Source of the DNA: an uncultured Nostoc sp.
GTDB lineage: Bacteria; Cyanobacteriota; Cyanobacteriia; Cyanobacteriales; Nostocaceae
Length of the DNA: 60,249 nucleotides
Assembly (NCBI RefSeq): GCF_937863485.1
Contig: NZ_CALMFY010000198.1
Coordinates: 1 to 60,249, forward strand
Direction of reading: 5' to 3'
The notes below the pieces were generated by a model. The model made no database searches. It was given only the letters and a program-made list of their open reading frames with translations, and was not told the DNA's origin. Each line of letters begins with the position of its first letter. Positions within the stretch are counted from its first letter, which is position 1. The position numbers and the translations under genes were made by a program. Shown here piece after piece: positions 1 through 9,776 of the stretch.

Positions 1-240
1 AGTTCAAAGACTCGTTCACGAGTATCAAAGACTCGTTGACGGAGTTCAAAGACTCGTTCATGGAGTTCAAAGACTCGTTCACGAGTATCAAAGACTCATT
101 CACGGAGTTCAAAGACTCATTCACGGAGTTCAAAGACTCGTTAACGGAGTTCAAAGACTCGTTCACGGAGTTCAAAGACTCGTTCACGGAGTTCAAAGAC
201 TCATTAACGCAGTTCAAAGACTCGTTCACGAGTTATCAAA
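1..240. repeat. 21-bp tandem repeat array (partial at left edge)
   Basis: About eleven head-to-tail copies of a 21-bp unit of the form AGTTCAAAGACTCGTTCACG(G) run from base 1 to about 240, with single-base changes between copies and a few 20- or 22-bp variants. Because 21 is a multiple of 3, a reading frame through it (36-320) stays open and would give a seven-residue repeat (EFKDSFT), but there is no convincing ribosome binding site and the product is probably an artefact of the repeat. The array continues beyond the window. Related 21/63-bp periodic arrays lie at 36594-36830 and 56190-56410. Confidence 0.85.
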
Positions 241-700
241 GACTTATCCCAAGTTCCCAATCCCCAATGCAAATTTTCCAACGTTTGTTAACTTATAGGA
301 CTTATACCAATTCTTTGTGAAACTACACAAAATCAGGCTTGGTCAGACTTTGGGCAAAATCTTCTTGTTCTATGCAACCTCATAGATAATTGGTTAGGAC
401 TAGCCCTTTCAAGGTGAGTAAAAATCTTGGTCAAAAAATTCCTCTTTAATCTCTTCACTCTGTGTTTCGTGTAATTATGTAGTTGCATAAATTACTTTTA
501 AGCTGCACTAAACATAGAGATATCAGAGAAAAAAATAGATTTTAGGAGTCACCTTCAAAGGACTACTCTAAAGAGGAATGCAATATTAACCATAGGTTTT
601 TAAACTATGGCGGTTGTTGATACTGGTGTAAAATATAAGTTAAAAAATATGTTGTCTGGGGAATTCTAACCTTAGTAAAGAGGAATTCTCGTAAAAATTT
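241..700. other. Intergenic stretch upstream of the kinase gene
   Basis: No gene is visible. It holds the decayed right flank of the 21-bp array, then AT-rich sequence. A loose dyad (GTAATTATG ... CATAAATTAC) lies near 470-495. The stretch presumably carries the promoter of the downstream kinase gene, but no clear -10/-35 pair can be defended. Confidence 0.4.
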
Positions 701-3700
701 ATGAGCGCAAAACTTGATGGAAGTGTAAGGATCGCTGGCTACCAAATCAGAGAGCGACTTTATTCAAGTTCTCGCACTCAAGTGTATCGGGCAGTACGAG
801 AATGCGATCGCCAACCAGTGATCATCAAGCTCTTAAAACGAGAATACCCCAGTTTCAGCGAATTGGTACAGTTTAGCAACCAATATGCGATCGCCAAAAA
901 CCTAGATATTCCTAGCATCATTAAACCCTACAGCTTGGAACTCTATGAAAACGGCTACGCCTTAGTAATGGAAGACTTTAGTGGCATTTCCCTGCGGGAA
1001 TTTAGCCAAGGACGATCACTGACTTTAAAGCGATTCCTCCCGATTGCGCTGCAACTGATAGACACTTTACACGAGTTACATCAACAGCACATCATTCACA
1101 AAGACATCAAGCCAGCCCACATCCTGATTCATCCTGACACCAGAGAAATTAAGCTGATTGACTTCAGTATTGCCTCGCTTTTACCACGAGAAACCCAAGA
1201 GATCCAAAGTCCCAACGGACTGGAGGGAACGCTGGCGTATCTATCGCCAGAGCAAACTGGACGGATGAACCGGGGTATTGACTACCGCAGCGACTTCTAT
1301 TCATTAGGTGTGACTTTCTTTGAACTACTGAGTGGACAACTGCCCTTTGAGTCCGATAAGCCGATGGAGTTGGTGCATTGCCATATCGCCAAACAGCCTG
1401 ACTCTATCTGTAATCTCAACTCCGAAATGCCCTTGATGCTGGGAGAGATCATCTGCAAGTTGATGGCGAAGAACGCCGAAGACCGCTACCAGAGTGCGCT
1501 GGGACTAAAATATGACTTAGTAACCTGCTTAGAACAATGGTGGAAAACAGGCAAACATAGTTGGTTTGATTTAGGACAGCACGATAATAGCGATCGCTTT
1601 CTGATCAGAGAAAAACTCTACGGACGGGAACCGGAAGTAGAAACCTTACTGGAGGTATTTGGGCGGGTTGCCAATGGTGCATCAGAATTGATGCTGGTAG
1701 CAGGTTTCTCCGGCATTGGCAAAACTGCCGTGGTAAATGAAGTGCATAAGCCCATCGTCCGGTGGAATGGGTACTTCATCAAAGGGAAGTATGACCAGTT
1801 CAATCGCAACATTCCCATGTCTGCCTTTGTGCAAGCTTTCCGCGACTTGATGGCACAGCTGCTCAGTCAAAGCGATGCTCAACTGGAGCAGTGGCGAAAC
1901 AAAATTCTGTCTGTAATGTCTGAGAGTGGACAGGTGATGATTAAAGTGATTCCAGAATTAGAACAGATTATTGGCAAGCAACCGCCTGCACCAGAATTAT
2001 CGGGTAATGCTGCACAGAACCGCTTCAATTTGCTGTTTGTCAAGTTTATTCAGGTGTTCACCACAATAGAGCATCCGTTGGTGTTGTTCCTCGACGATTT
2101 ACAGTGGGCAGATTCAGCATCCCTGAATTTAATCAGGCTGTTGATGGGTGAAACTCTGAGGGGTTATCTGTTGATTATTGGCGCATACCGCGATAACGAA
2201 GTATTTGCGGCTCATCCGTTGATGCTTACCCTGGAAGAGATTGAGAAGGGAGCCACGGTCAACACGATTACATTAGCTCCTTTGAGTCAGACTGATGTGA
2301 ATGGTTTGATTGCCGATACATTAAGTTGTTCAACAGAAGCTGCCCTGCCGTTAACTAGATTAGTTTATCAAAAAGCCAAAGGGAATCCCTTTTTTACAAC
2401 CCAGTTTCTCAAGGTATTACATAAGGAAGGAGGAATTACCTTTGATTGGCATACAGGTTTGTGGCAGTTTGATCTGGCACTTGTGCCCAGAGGCGCAGCG
2501 GCGAGTCAAGAGACATCGCTTGCCCTAACGGATAATGTCGTAGAGTTCATGGCAATTCAACTGCAAAAGTTGCCCACCCAGACGCAAGCGATACTTAAAC
2601 TGGCAGCCTGTATTGGCAATCAGTTTGATTTAGCAACACTGGCGATCGTTTATCAGAAGTCGCAGGCAGAAACCGCTTCGGACTTGTGGAAAGCATTGCA
2701 AGAAGGATTTGTCATTCCAACCAATCAGGTTTACAAGTTTTATCAAACCGAGTCATCAGTTCCCCCAATCCAAACATCAGCACAGAAGGTTGACACCTGT
2801 GTTTACAAATTCTTGCACGATCGCGTCCAGCAAGCGGCATACTCCCTGATTCCCACCGATGAAAAACAACTCGTTCACCTAAAAATTGGACAGTTACTCC
2901 TGAGTAACACCCCCGAAAGCAACCGGGAAGAACGCATTTTTGAAATCGTCAGTCAACTCAACGTTGCGGCTGAATTGATCCAATCCGCAGAACGTCAAGC
3001 CCTCGCCCAATTCAACCTGATGGCAAGCCGCAAGGCAAAAGCAGCGATCGCCTATACTGCTGCCTACAAATATGCCCAGGTGGGCATTGGGTTACTCGCC
3101 CAAAACAGTTGGCAGCATCAGTATAAGTTGACCCTAGCACTCCATCAAGTCGCCACAGAAGCCGCCTATTTGGCCGGTGACTTAGAGGAGATGGCAGGCT
3201 TCGCTAGCCTTGTCCTGAACCACGCCAAAACTCCATTAGATCAAATCAGCATTTATGAGGTGAAGATTGAGGCATTAACTGCTCAAGGTCAGTTTGCCCA
3301 AGCGATCGCAACAGCTCTTGCCATCTTAAAGGAATTGGGAGTAGAACTGCCCGCAGCACCTACCCAGGACGATGTGGCGGATGCCTTTAGTAACGTCTCA
3401 GATGTGATTGGAGAGCGGTTACCTGCCGAGTTACTCAACCTCAGCGAAGCAATGGATGCGAACATCCTGGCGGCGGCTCGAATTTTGACATCAGTAGCAC
3501 CCTCTGCTTATGTGTATCAGCCACTGCTGTATTTACTGGTGATTTTAAAAAAGGTTTATCTGTCCGTCGTGTATGGCAATGAATCAACCTCGACCTTTAG
3601 CTATGCCTCTTATGGGATATTGATGTGTGGCGTGTTGGAAAAGGTTGAATTAGGTTATGAATTTGGTCAGTTAGCCCTCGACCTGCTATCACGATATCAA

Positions 3701-5323
3701 AATTCAGAATTGAAGGGGAAAACTTTATTAATAGTCTGTGTGTACACAAGGCATTGCAAAATGCACCTGCGTGAGACATTACACCCCTTACAGATTGCCT
3801 ATTGTAGTTGTTTAGACGTGGGTGATCTGGCTTTCGCGGGTTACTCTGCGTATAACTACGGTTTTTACTCCTATTTTACAGGGCAGAACTTAAGGCAACT
3901 AGAGTTGGAAATTGCGGAATATTGTGAAGCGCTCAAGCACCTCAAGCAAAATCTAACTCTCACCTATTCCCAGTTGATTCGACAAATTCTGCTGAATTTA
4001 ATCGGGGATGCGGATGACGTTGTGGTGTTGAGCGGTGCAGCCTACAATGAACAGCATCAACTTCCATTACATCAAGCAACGGGCGATCGCACCGGATTAG
4101 CATTGCTGTGGATTAACAAACTGGTTGTGTCCTATCTGTTTTCAGAGTTTGAACAAGCCGTAGAACAGGCTGGGCAGGCAAGACAGTATTTGGATGCTAT
4201 CCTTGCTTTTTTTTATGTACCTATCTTTCATTTCTATGAGTCTTTAGCCCAACTAGCATGGTTTGGGCAACTCTCAGCCCCAGAACAGGAGCAGATAAAG
4301 GAATGCATCGCTGCCAACCAAAAAAAACTCAACTACTGGGCAGCCCATGCACCGATGAATTTTCAACACAAATTTGATTTGGTCGAAGCCGAGCGGTATC
4401 GGGTCTTAGGCAATCGGGCAGAAGCAATAGACTATTACGATCGCGCCATCAAAGGAGCCAAAGAACAAGGCTACATCCAAGAAGAAGCACTTGCCAATGA
4501 ACTAGCCGCCAAATTTTACTTCAACTGGGGCAAAGAACGGATTGCTCAAGACTATATGACCCAAGCCTACTATGGCTATGCTCGCTGGGGTGCTAAAGCC
4601 AAAGTCGCCGACCTAGAAAAACGCTATCCCCAATTACTCGCCCCCATCCTCCAGCAAACCCGTTCTCCCCTCTCAACCAACGAAACTATCTTTACATTAG
4701 AAAGTGTCACCTCTACCAGTTCTGCCACTTCTAGTAGTAGCAGCCTCTCTGTTGCTTTGGATTTAGCTACCATTCTCAAAGCTTCCCAAACCCTTTCTGG
4801 CGAAATCGAACTCGAAAAACTGCTCTCAGTATTGCTGCATATTGTCATTGAAAATGCGGGAGCTGATAAGTGTGTGTTCATGCTTTTGGAGTCAGGTCGT
4901 TTACTGATTCAGGCGTCAGCACAGCTTTCCTTTCTACAGAACAAGGGAATTACCCAGATCAATTTTTACCCAATATTGCTCAACCCAGAGCCTGTTGAAG
5001 ACTCTGTTGATCTGCCAGTTAGCTTAATTAATACCGTCAAACGCAGCTTACAACCGGCAGTGATTATTGATGCCACGGTGCATCCACAATTAATCAATGA
5101 CCCCTACATTCAGCAACAGCAGCCCAAGAGTGTCTTGTGTAGCCCGATTTTGGATCAAGGTAAGTTGTTGGGCGTGTTGTACTTAGAAAACAATTTAGCA
5201 ACTGGAGCATTTACCAATGATCGCGTCGAACTGCTCAACTTACTTTGCGCTAAAGTCGCAATTTCTCTGCAAAATGCCCAACTTTATCGAAATTTCCAGA
5301 ACTCTGCTCAACAGTTAACATAA
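701..5323 (+). CDS. Ser/Thr protein kinase-AAA ATPase-GAF multidomain signalling protein, lacking the usual histidine kinase C-terminus
   Basis: 1540 residues. Residues about 14-290 form a eukaryotic-type protein kinase with the catalytic loop HKDIKP at 133-138; the DFG motif reads DFS (154-156), which is common in this cyanobacterial family. An AAA/ORC-type ATPase follows, with Walker A GFSGIGKT near 334-341 and Walker B LVLFLDDLQWAD near 460-470. A long helical, TPR-like region fills about 600-1330. A GAF domain occupies about 1365-1530. Related cyanobacterial 'multi-sensor multi-kinases' (HstK-like) usually continue past the GAF domain into a coiled coil, HisKA and HATPase; this one stops right after the GAF domain (QNSAQQLT) and no histidine-kinase remnant is visible downstream. 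It may be a natural short form or a truncation. It most likely relays a cytoplasmic signal; substrate and ligand are unknown. Confidence 0.9.
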   Translation: MSAKLDGSVRIAGYQIRERLYSSSRTQVYRAVRECDRQPVIIKLLKREYPSFSELVQFSNQYAIAKNLDIPSIIKPYSLELYENGYALVMEDFSGISLREFSQGRSLTLKRFLPIALQLIDTLHELHQQHIIHKDIKPAHILIHPDTREIKLIDFSIASLLPRETQEIQSPNGLEGTLAYLSPEQTGRMNRGIDYRSDFYSLGVTFFELLSGQLPFESDKPMELVHCHIAKQPDSICNLNSEMPLMLGEIICKLMAKNAEDRYQSALGLKYDLVTCLEQWWKTGKHSWFDLGQHDNSDRFLIREKLYGREPEVETLLEVFGRVANGASELMLVAGFSGIGKTAVVNEVHKPIVRWNGYFIKGKYDQFNRNIPMSAFVQAFRDLMAQLLSQSDAQLEQWRNKILSVMSESGQVMIKVIPELEQIIGKQPPAPELSGNAAQNRFNLLFVKFIQVFTTIEHPLVLFLDDLQWADSASLNLIRLLMGETLRGYLLIIGAYRDNEVFAAHPLMLTLEEIEKGATVNTITLAPLSQTDVNGLIADTLSCSTEAALPLTRLVYQKAKGNPFFTTQFLKVLHKEGGITFDWHTGLWQFDLALVPRGAAASQETSLALTDNVVEFMAIQLQKLPTQTQAILKLAACIGNQFDLATLAIVYQKSQAETASDLWKALQEGFVIPTNQVYKFYQTESSVPPIQTSAQKVDTCVYKFLHDRVQQAAYSLIPTDEKQLVHLKIGQLLLSNTPESNREERIFEIVSQLNVAAELIQSAERQALAQFNLMASRKAKAAIAYTAAYKYAQVGIGLLAQNSWQHQYKLTLALHQVATEAAYLAGDLEEMAGFASLVLNHAKTPLDQISIYEVKIEALTAQGQFAQAIATALAILKELGVELPAAPTQDDVADAFSNVSDVIGERLPAELLNLSEAMDANILAAARILTSVAPSAYVYQPLLYLLVILKKVYLSVVYGNESTSTFSYASYGILMCGVLEKVELGYEFGQLALDLLSRYQNSELKGKTLLIVCVYTRHCKMHLRETLHPLQIAYCSCLDVGDLAFAGYSAYNYGFYSYFTGQNLRQLELEIAEYCEALKHLKQNLTLTYSQLIRQILLNLIGDADDVVVLSGAAYNEQHQLPLHQATGDRTGLALLWINKLVVSYLFSEFEQAVEQAGQARQYLDAILAFFYVPIFHFYESLAQLAWFGQLSAPEQEQIKECIAANQKKLNYWAAHAPMNFQHKFDLVEAERYRVLGNRAEAIDYYDRAIKGAKEQGYIQEEALANELAAKFYFNWGKERIAQDYMTQAYYGYARWGAKAKVADLEKRYPQLLAPILQQTRSPLSTNETIFTLESVTSTSSATSSSSSLSVALDLATILKASQTLSGEIELEKLLSVLLHIVIENAGADKCVFMLLESGRLLIQASAQLSFLQNKGITQINFYPILLNPEPVEDSVDLPVSLINTVKRSLQPAVIIDATVHPQLINDPYIQQQQPKSVLCSPILDQGKLLGVLYLENNLATGAFTNDRVELLNLLCAKVAISLQNAQLYRNFQNSAQQLT

Positions 5324-5328
5324 TACTA

Positions 5329-5343
5329 GGAGGCTCTGCCTCC
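5329..5343 (+). terminator. Hairpin just after the kinase gene
   Basis: GGAGGC-TCT-GCCTCC is a perfect 6-bp stem with a 3-nt loop, six bases past the kinase stop codon. There is no strong T-run, so it may be a transcript-end stabiliser or a common Nostoc palindrome rather than a true intrinsic terminator. Confidence 0.4.
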
Positions 5344-5468
5344 CTGAATCGTGGCAGCGCGCTTTGGCATTTGACAGTTCCTCGGTGTTGTTCTCTCAAT
5401 ATAGATAGCTTAGGGCTACTACAAAGTCCCTCCCTTTAGGGATAGAATTGGCTTACTTCGCGTTGGTA

Positions 5469-5597
5469 TTAGGGACTTCCAAATAAATAAATATCCCATC
5501 GCTTTTAAAGCAGGGGGCAGGGGGCAGGGAGCAGGGGGAGAGAAAGTCGTTTTGATAGGCGTGAAATTGGATAATTTATTTCTTGGAGTTCCCTTAG
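5469..5597. mobile_element. MITE-like element with imperfect terminal inverted repeats
   Basis: The left end reads TTAGGGACTTCCAAATAAAT and the right end is its imperfect reverse complement (ATTTATTTCTTGGAGTTCCC). The interior is a purine-rich stretch of GCAGGGG repeats and encodes nothing. A relative with similar ends is at 39771-39876. Such small non-coding elements are usually moved by a transposase supplied elsewhere. Confidence 0.55.
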
Positions 5598-5613
5598 AGT
5601 GTCACTAGCCCGA

Positions 5614-6294
5614 TCAACGGAAGTTACGCACTTTGCAAGAAGCGCTTGGAAATTTCAGCAGGGGTGAAATTGCTAGGCTCTGTACTTGCTGATCAATACC
5701 ATCTCCCTGAATAATCACCTGAGACCGTGACTGAATTAATTCCTGTATCTGCGAACAACCTAGAACAGAAGTCACTTTTGTTAAAGCAAAGACAAATTCA
5801 GTGTTTAATTTATCTAACGATGGTCGTAATGTTTGGTTTAAGTCTGGCGCGTTAGGAAAAGATTTAATGCCTTGCTTTTGCCAGTTTTGAAAATCAACTG
5901 TTTGGATGAGTTTTCCTGCTTCTATTTGTGCTTTAAAAAATGCTGCAACTGTATCGGGTTCTAGACTAGAGATTTTTGCTTGTTGCCTAACCTTTAAAAG
6001 CAACTCTTGTTCGCGTTTTAGATCCTCAATAGGACGTTTGTGATTCCATTTCCACCGGGCTACATCATGTGCAATTAACAATCGCTGCTGGATCAATTTT
6101 AGTAATTTATCTATACGTAGTTGTTGATCTGCGCTCGTAATAGCTTGAGGATTTGCTGATTGTAGTGATCCAGAGTTATGAGCAGCGAAATACAATTTTA
6201 AGTTGGCAGCAACTACTGTACTACTGAAAAAAAGCCCAAATAAAATTATGATGACAAACAACAGTGGATGCTTTCTGAAAAAACTTAAATTCAT
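5614..6294 (-). CDS. Secreted chorismate mutase, AroQ gamma class
   Basis: 226 residues. Residues 1-30 look like a signal peptide (basic start, long hydrophobic stretch, VVAA). The mature part matches the periplasmic AroQ class: RIDKLLKLIQQRLLIAHDVA, then WKWNHKRPIEDLKRE with the conserved Arg/Lys/Glu pattern, then FFKAQIEAGKLIQ, all within residues about 60-135. Chorismate mutases of this class convert chorismate to prephenate outside the cytoplasm; why bacteria export the enzyme is not settled. The rest is helical, as in the all-alpha exported enzymes. It stands alone, convergent with the kinase gene and 277 bases downstream of ctpA on the same strand. Confidence 0.8.
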   Translation of the reverse strand: MNLSFFRKHPLLFVIIILFGLFFSSTVVAANLKLYFAAHNSGSLQSANPQAITSADQQLRIDKLLKLIQQRLLIAHDVARWKWNHKRPIEDLKREQELLLKVRQQAKISSLEPDTVAAFFKAQIEAGKLIQTVDFQNWQKQGIKSFPNAPDLNQTLRPSLDKLNTEFVFALTKVTSVLGCSQIQELIQSRSQVIIQGDGIDQQVQSLAISPLLKFPSASCKVRNFR

Positions 6295-6522
6295 GTCAAA
6301 AAGTTAATACACCCTAGTACTTATCAGTAATTTACAGCAATTCGATAGTAATACAGTATTTCAAATCTCAGATAAAATATCTCATAGTTACTAACAAAAA
6401 GCAAGTTCAGCACAAAAAGCTGTTGCGTTTGATGGAAGACTCTGGTTTCTATGGTCTAAATGTGCTCGTATTTATAGGCAGCAATACGTTCAAGAGCTAT
6501 CGGATAACAATTTATTTGGTTA

Positions 6523-6543
6523 TTCCCAGTCAGAGACTGGGAA
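6523..6543 (-). terminator. Perfect hairpin downstream of ctpA
   Basis: TTCCCAGTC-AGA-GACTGGGAA is a 9-bp perfect stem with a 3-nt loop about 28 bases past the ctpA stop codon. It can act as the ctpA terminator, though similar TTCCCAGTC palindromes are scattered repeats in Nostoc genomes. Confidence 0.5.
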
Positions 6544-6570
6544 CAAGGCAAACTCCTAACTTCTAGCTTT

Positions 6571-7815
6571 TTAAGTCTTTCCCGCCACTACCGAGTTTTC
6601 AACCAAAAGTTCCACCGCTGCTTGATATTGCAGATCCTCTGGGGTGCCAATCTGTTCGCGGTTAATTGGATCTTGGGAAATCACTTTATCTGGCTTAATA
6701 CCTAGTTTATTAATATCCCGGTGTTGAGGAGTTTCGTACTTAGCAATTGTGACTGCCAAGCCCGAGCCATCTGACAATTCAAATAAGGATTGAATTAGTC
6801 CCTTGCCAAAGGTAGTTTCACCTACCAACTGAGCACGACGGTTATCTTGCAGTGCGCCGGCGAGAATCTCACTAGCACTGGCACTTCCTTGATTTACCAA
6901 AATAACGAGAGGAGCGTTTGTCAGGGCTGATCCAGACGCTTCAAAACTACCTTGAATCCCTTGTCGGTTAACAGTGTAGACAATAGTGCCAGAGTCTAAC
7001 CATAGACGGGCGATTTCAATTCCTGATTGCAATAGCCCTCCAGGATTATTTCGCAAATCTAGAATGTAGGCAGTAGCGCCTTTTTTTTCTAGACTAGAAA
7101 TAGCGTGTGCCAATTCCGTTGAGGCGTTGGCATTGAATTGAGTGAGGCGGAGGTAGCCAATGGGCGTGTCCTCAGTGGAAACACGTAATTCGGAAACCAC
7201 AGGGTTAAGAGCAATGCGATCGCGTGTTAGCCTAATTTCTGTTTCTGCCTCTCCATCCCGTTCGATCAGGAGAGTGACAAGGCTGCCACTCGGGCCACGC
7301 ATCTTAGTTGCAGCTTCATCAAGGGTGAGATTTTCTGTGGAGGTGCCTTCAATTTTGAGAATGCGATCGCGTGGTCTAATCCCCGCTTTATCTGCTGGTG
7401 AACCTGCTATGGGAGCCACTACTTCCAACTTCCCAGTCTTAGCATTTAGGGCAATTTGTAATCCTACCCCAGTCAGTTCCCCAGAAGTATTGACCTGTAA
7501 GCTGCGGTACTGTTCCGGATCTAAAAAGCGGGTAAAAGGATCGTCGAGGCTCTGGAGCATCCTCCCAATTGCCGCATAACTGGCATTTGAGTCCGACAGC
7601 GGCTTCTCTAGAGCCTTTTGCCGGACTGCTGCCCAGTTTTGATGATTAAACGTCTCATCTAGATAAGTGCGATTAACAATTCGCCAAACTTCGGAAACCA
7701 ACTTTTGTTCCGTCGTCAAAGCCATCACTGGCTGGGTGAGCGTACCAAACGCCAGCCAAAACGCCATTAACAATGAAAATCCAACCCGAAAGACTTGTTT
7801 GTTCATGAACCCCAT
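6571..7815 (-). CDS. ctpA: Carboxyl-terminal processing protease CtpA (S41 family)
   Basis: Trims the C-terminal extension of the D1 protein of photosystem II on the lumen side. From the ATG at 7815 the protein is 414 residues; this start is preferred over a GTG at 7827 because GAGGTGG lies about 9 bases before it. A signal peptide ending near PVMA (about residue 32) is followed by the protease N-terminal region, a PDZ domain (about 112-190) with GVGLQI and DRILKIEG, and the S41 core. The catalytic Ser-Lys pair is visible: Ser313 in GSASASEI and Lys338 in TFGKG, 25 residues apart as in E. coli Prc. It is divergent from petB, an arrangement that links two thylakoid functions. Confidence 0.93.
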   Translation of the reverse strand: MGFMNKQVFRVGFSLLMAFWLAFGTLTQPVMALTTEQKLVSEVWRIVNRTYLDETFNHQNWAAVRQKALEKPLSDSNASYAAIGRMLQSLDDPFTRFLDPEQYRSLQVNTSGELTGVGLQIALNAKTGKLEVVAPIAGSPADKAGIRPRDRILKIEGTSTENLTLDEAATKMRGPSGSLVTLLIERDGEAETEIRLTRDRIALNPVVSELRVSTEDTPIGYLRLTQFNANASTELAHAISSLEKKGATAYILDLRNNPGGLLQSGIEIARLWLDSGTIVYTVNRQGIQGSFEASGSALTNAPLVILVNQGSASASEILAGALQDNRRAQLVGETTFGKGLIQSLFELSDGSGLAVTIAKYETPQHRDINKLGIKPDKVISQDPINREQIGTPEDLQYQAAVELLVENSVVAGKT

Positions 7816-8150
7816 TATCAATTCCACCTCAACCCAAATTGCCTAGAAATGCTCACTTGCCCTGTTGTTGATGAAATCTATCTCTCGATTATGTTACTTT
7901 TTTTATAGAAGTGGTGCATTTCTCTCATCAAGTTGTTCACTCAACTGATGCGTTGTATTCACTCACCAAAGGATAAAATCTACTTTGTGTCCACCTTTTT
8001 CTGTGCAGGGGCGTAAAGAGATCGCAATATATTCCTTCTTTACAGAGTGTAAAGTTTCTGAAGACTCTTAGCACGCTGAAAGCTGACAAGCAAACAAAAA
8101 AACTCTCCTTTACTAAAATCCCAAAATTGCTAATTGGGAGAGAAGTCTAA

Positions 8151-8357
8151 GCGGCGGCTTCTGAGAAGTCCGTAGACAATTCTGCTGCTACCCTACTCCT
8201 CGGTAACGACAACTCCAGCAAAGACGCTATCGCCAATGGGGAACAGGAAAGCCTAAAGGCGAATCCGCAGGATGCCGAGGCTTGGGTCTATCGGAACTTT
8301 GGTCGCCGATTTAGAACTTCGGGATTTATCAACCGCAACCGATTCTTAGGGACTTGA
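8151..8357 (+). other. Petb leader region with a start-less open frame; otherwise the ctpA-petB divergent spacer
   Basis: The 548-bp spacer between ctpA and petB must hold both promoters. Its right part (8151-8357) is richer in GC than other spacers and stays open for 68 codons in one frame, ending at TGA six bases before petB, but has no start codon. The virtual peptide contains ANPQDAEAWVYR, which resembles a TPR-type helix. It could be a gene relic, or a structured 5' leader of petB in which the open frame is chance. No function is claimed. Confidence 0.3.
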
Positions 8358-8363
8358 GATTGT

Positions 8364-9011
8364 ATGGCCAATGTTTACGACTGGTTTGAGGAACGCCTGG
8401 AAATTCAGGCACTCGCCGAAGACGTCACTAGCAAGTACGTCCCTCCCCACGTCAATATCTTTTACTGCTTTGGTGGAATTACCTTGGTTTGCTTTCTCAT
8501 CCAGTTTGCCACTGGATTTGCCATGACGTTCTACTACAGGCCAACAGTTGCTGAAGCTTTTTCTTCAGTAGAGTACATCATGAATGAAGTGAACTTCGGT
8601 TGGCTAATTCGCTCCATCCATCGCTGGTCTGCCAGCATGATGGTATTGATGATGATTTTGCACACCTTCCGGGTTTACCTGACTGGTGGTTTCAAAAAGC
8701 CCCGCGAACTGACCTGGATAAGTGGCGTCATCCTGGCTGTGATTACAGTTTCCTTTGGAGTCACAGGCTACTCCTTACCTTGGGACCAAATTGGCTACTG
8801 GGCTGTGAAAATCGTTAGCGGCGTACCAGAAGCAATTCCTGTGGTTGGCGTTCTGATCTCCGACCTGCTGCGCGGCGGTTCGAGTGTTGGTCAAGCAACA
8901 CTAACTCGTTACTACAGCGCCCACACCTTTGTGCTGCCTTGGTTGATTGCAGTCTTCATGTTGTTTCACTTCTTGATGATCCGCAAGCAAGGCATTTCCG
9001 GTCCTTTGTAA
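8364..9011 (+). CDS. petB: Cytochrome b6 of the cytochrome b6f complex
   Basis: 215 residues, the standard length. Four haem ligands are at the expected positions: His86 and His187, His100 and His202. Cys35 (FYCFGG), which binds the extra haem c covalently in b6f complexes, is present. Four hydrophobic helices can be traced. It is a thylakoid membrane protein that carries electrons between plastoquinone and plastocyanin/cytochrome c6 and pumps protons. petD follows after 261 bases on the same strand. Confidence 0.98.
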   Translation: MANVYDWFEERLEIQALAEDVTSKYVPPHVNIFYCFGGITLVCFLIQFATGFAMTFYYRPTVAEAFSSVEYIMNEVNFGWLIRSIHRWSASMMVLMMILHTFRVYLTGGFKKPRELTWISGVILAVITVSFGVTGYSLPWDQIGYWAVKIVSGVPEAIPVVGVLISDLLRGGSSVGQATLTRYYSAHTFVLPWLIAVFMLFHFLMIRKQGISGPL

Positions 9012-9146
9012 TCTCAGCTATTAGTGAAAGGCAACATTTATCAGTTTTCAGATCAAGTTGTTTGTTCTAAACTTATGAAACACAAGAAATTAATTGCACA
9101 TAAGTTCCAAAAACAAACATTTGTATTTGAAGCCTAAAGCTGTAGA

Positions 9147-9208
9147 AACCCTCCAGGCGGCTGACCGAAGATAGACAAACGAAACGCTGTTTACCGCCTG
9201 TTAGGGTT
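9147..9208 (+). promoter_or_regulatory. Long imperfect hairpin between petB and petD
   Basis: AACCCTCCAGGCGG (9147-9160) pairs with CCGCCTGTTAGGGTT (9194-9208), about 13 pairs closing a 33-nt loop. It lies in the petB-petD gap and could be an RNA processing or stability element of the joint transcript. Confidence 0.4.
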
Positions 9209-9272
9209 GCCTAGTAGCTGATAGCTTTCACAAATGCTTTAATTTAACTTAAGCAGGAGAGCACATTTTAAA

Positions 9273-9755
9273 ATGTCAACACAAAAAAAACCTGACCTGA
9301 GTGATCCTCAGTTAAGAGCCAAACTCGCTAGAGGCATGGGTCACAATTACTATGGTGAACCGGCTTGGCCTAATGACCTACTTTACGTCTTTCCAATCGT
9401 GATCATGGGTTCGTTCGCTGCAATCGTGGCTCTAGCTGTGCTAGATCCTGCCATGAACGGTGAACCAGCAAATCCTTTCGCCACCCCATTGGAAATTTTG
9501 CCGGAGTGGTACTTGTATCCAGTCTTCCAAATTTTGCGATCGCTTCCTAACAAACTTTTAGGAGTGTTAGCAATGGGTTCGGTACCAGTGGGGCTAATCC
9601 TCGTTCCCTTTATTGAGAACGTCAATAAGTTCCAAAACCCTTTCCGCCGTCCAGTTGCAACCACAGTATTCCTCTTTGGTACCCTTGTCACCCTGTGGCT
9701 GGGTATTGGTGCTGCCTTACCATTGGATAAATCTTTGACCTTGGGACTATTCTAA
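9273..9755 (+). CDS. petD: Cytochrome b6f complex subunit IV
   Basis: 160 residues, standard for subunit IV. The quinol-oxidation-site motif PEWY is at residues 77-80 ([14 protein letters not shown]), and three membrane helices are visible. It partners cytochrome b6 to form the quinone-binding core. A ribosome binding site (GCAGGAGAG) lies upstream of the ATG. It is followed by a clear terminator, so petBD forms its own transcription unit. Confidence 0.98.
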   Translation: MSTQKKPDLSDPQLRAKLARGMGHNYYGEPAWPNDLLYVFPIVIMGSFAAIVALAVLDPAMNGEPANPFATPLEILPEWYLYPVFQILRSLPNKLLGVLAMGSVPVGLILVPFIENVNKFQNPFRRPVATTVFLFGTLVTLWLGIGAALPLDKSLTLGLF

Positions 9756-9776
9756 ATTAGTCACCACAAAGTGCTT

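Noticed and set aside
36..320. 94-codon frame through the 21-bp array (EFKDSFT repeats)
   Set aside because: The openness follows from the triplet-compatible period; no ribosome binding site and the array runs past the window edge.
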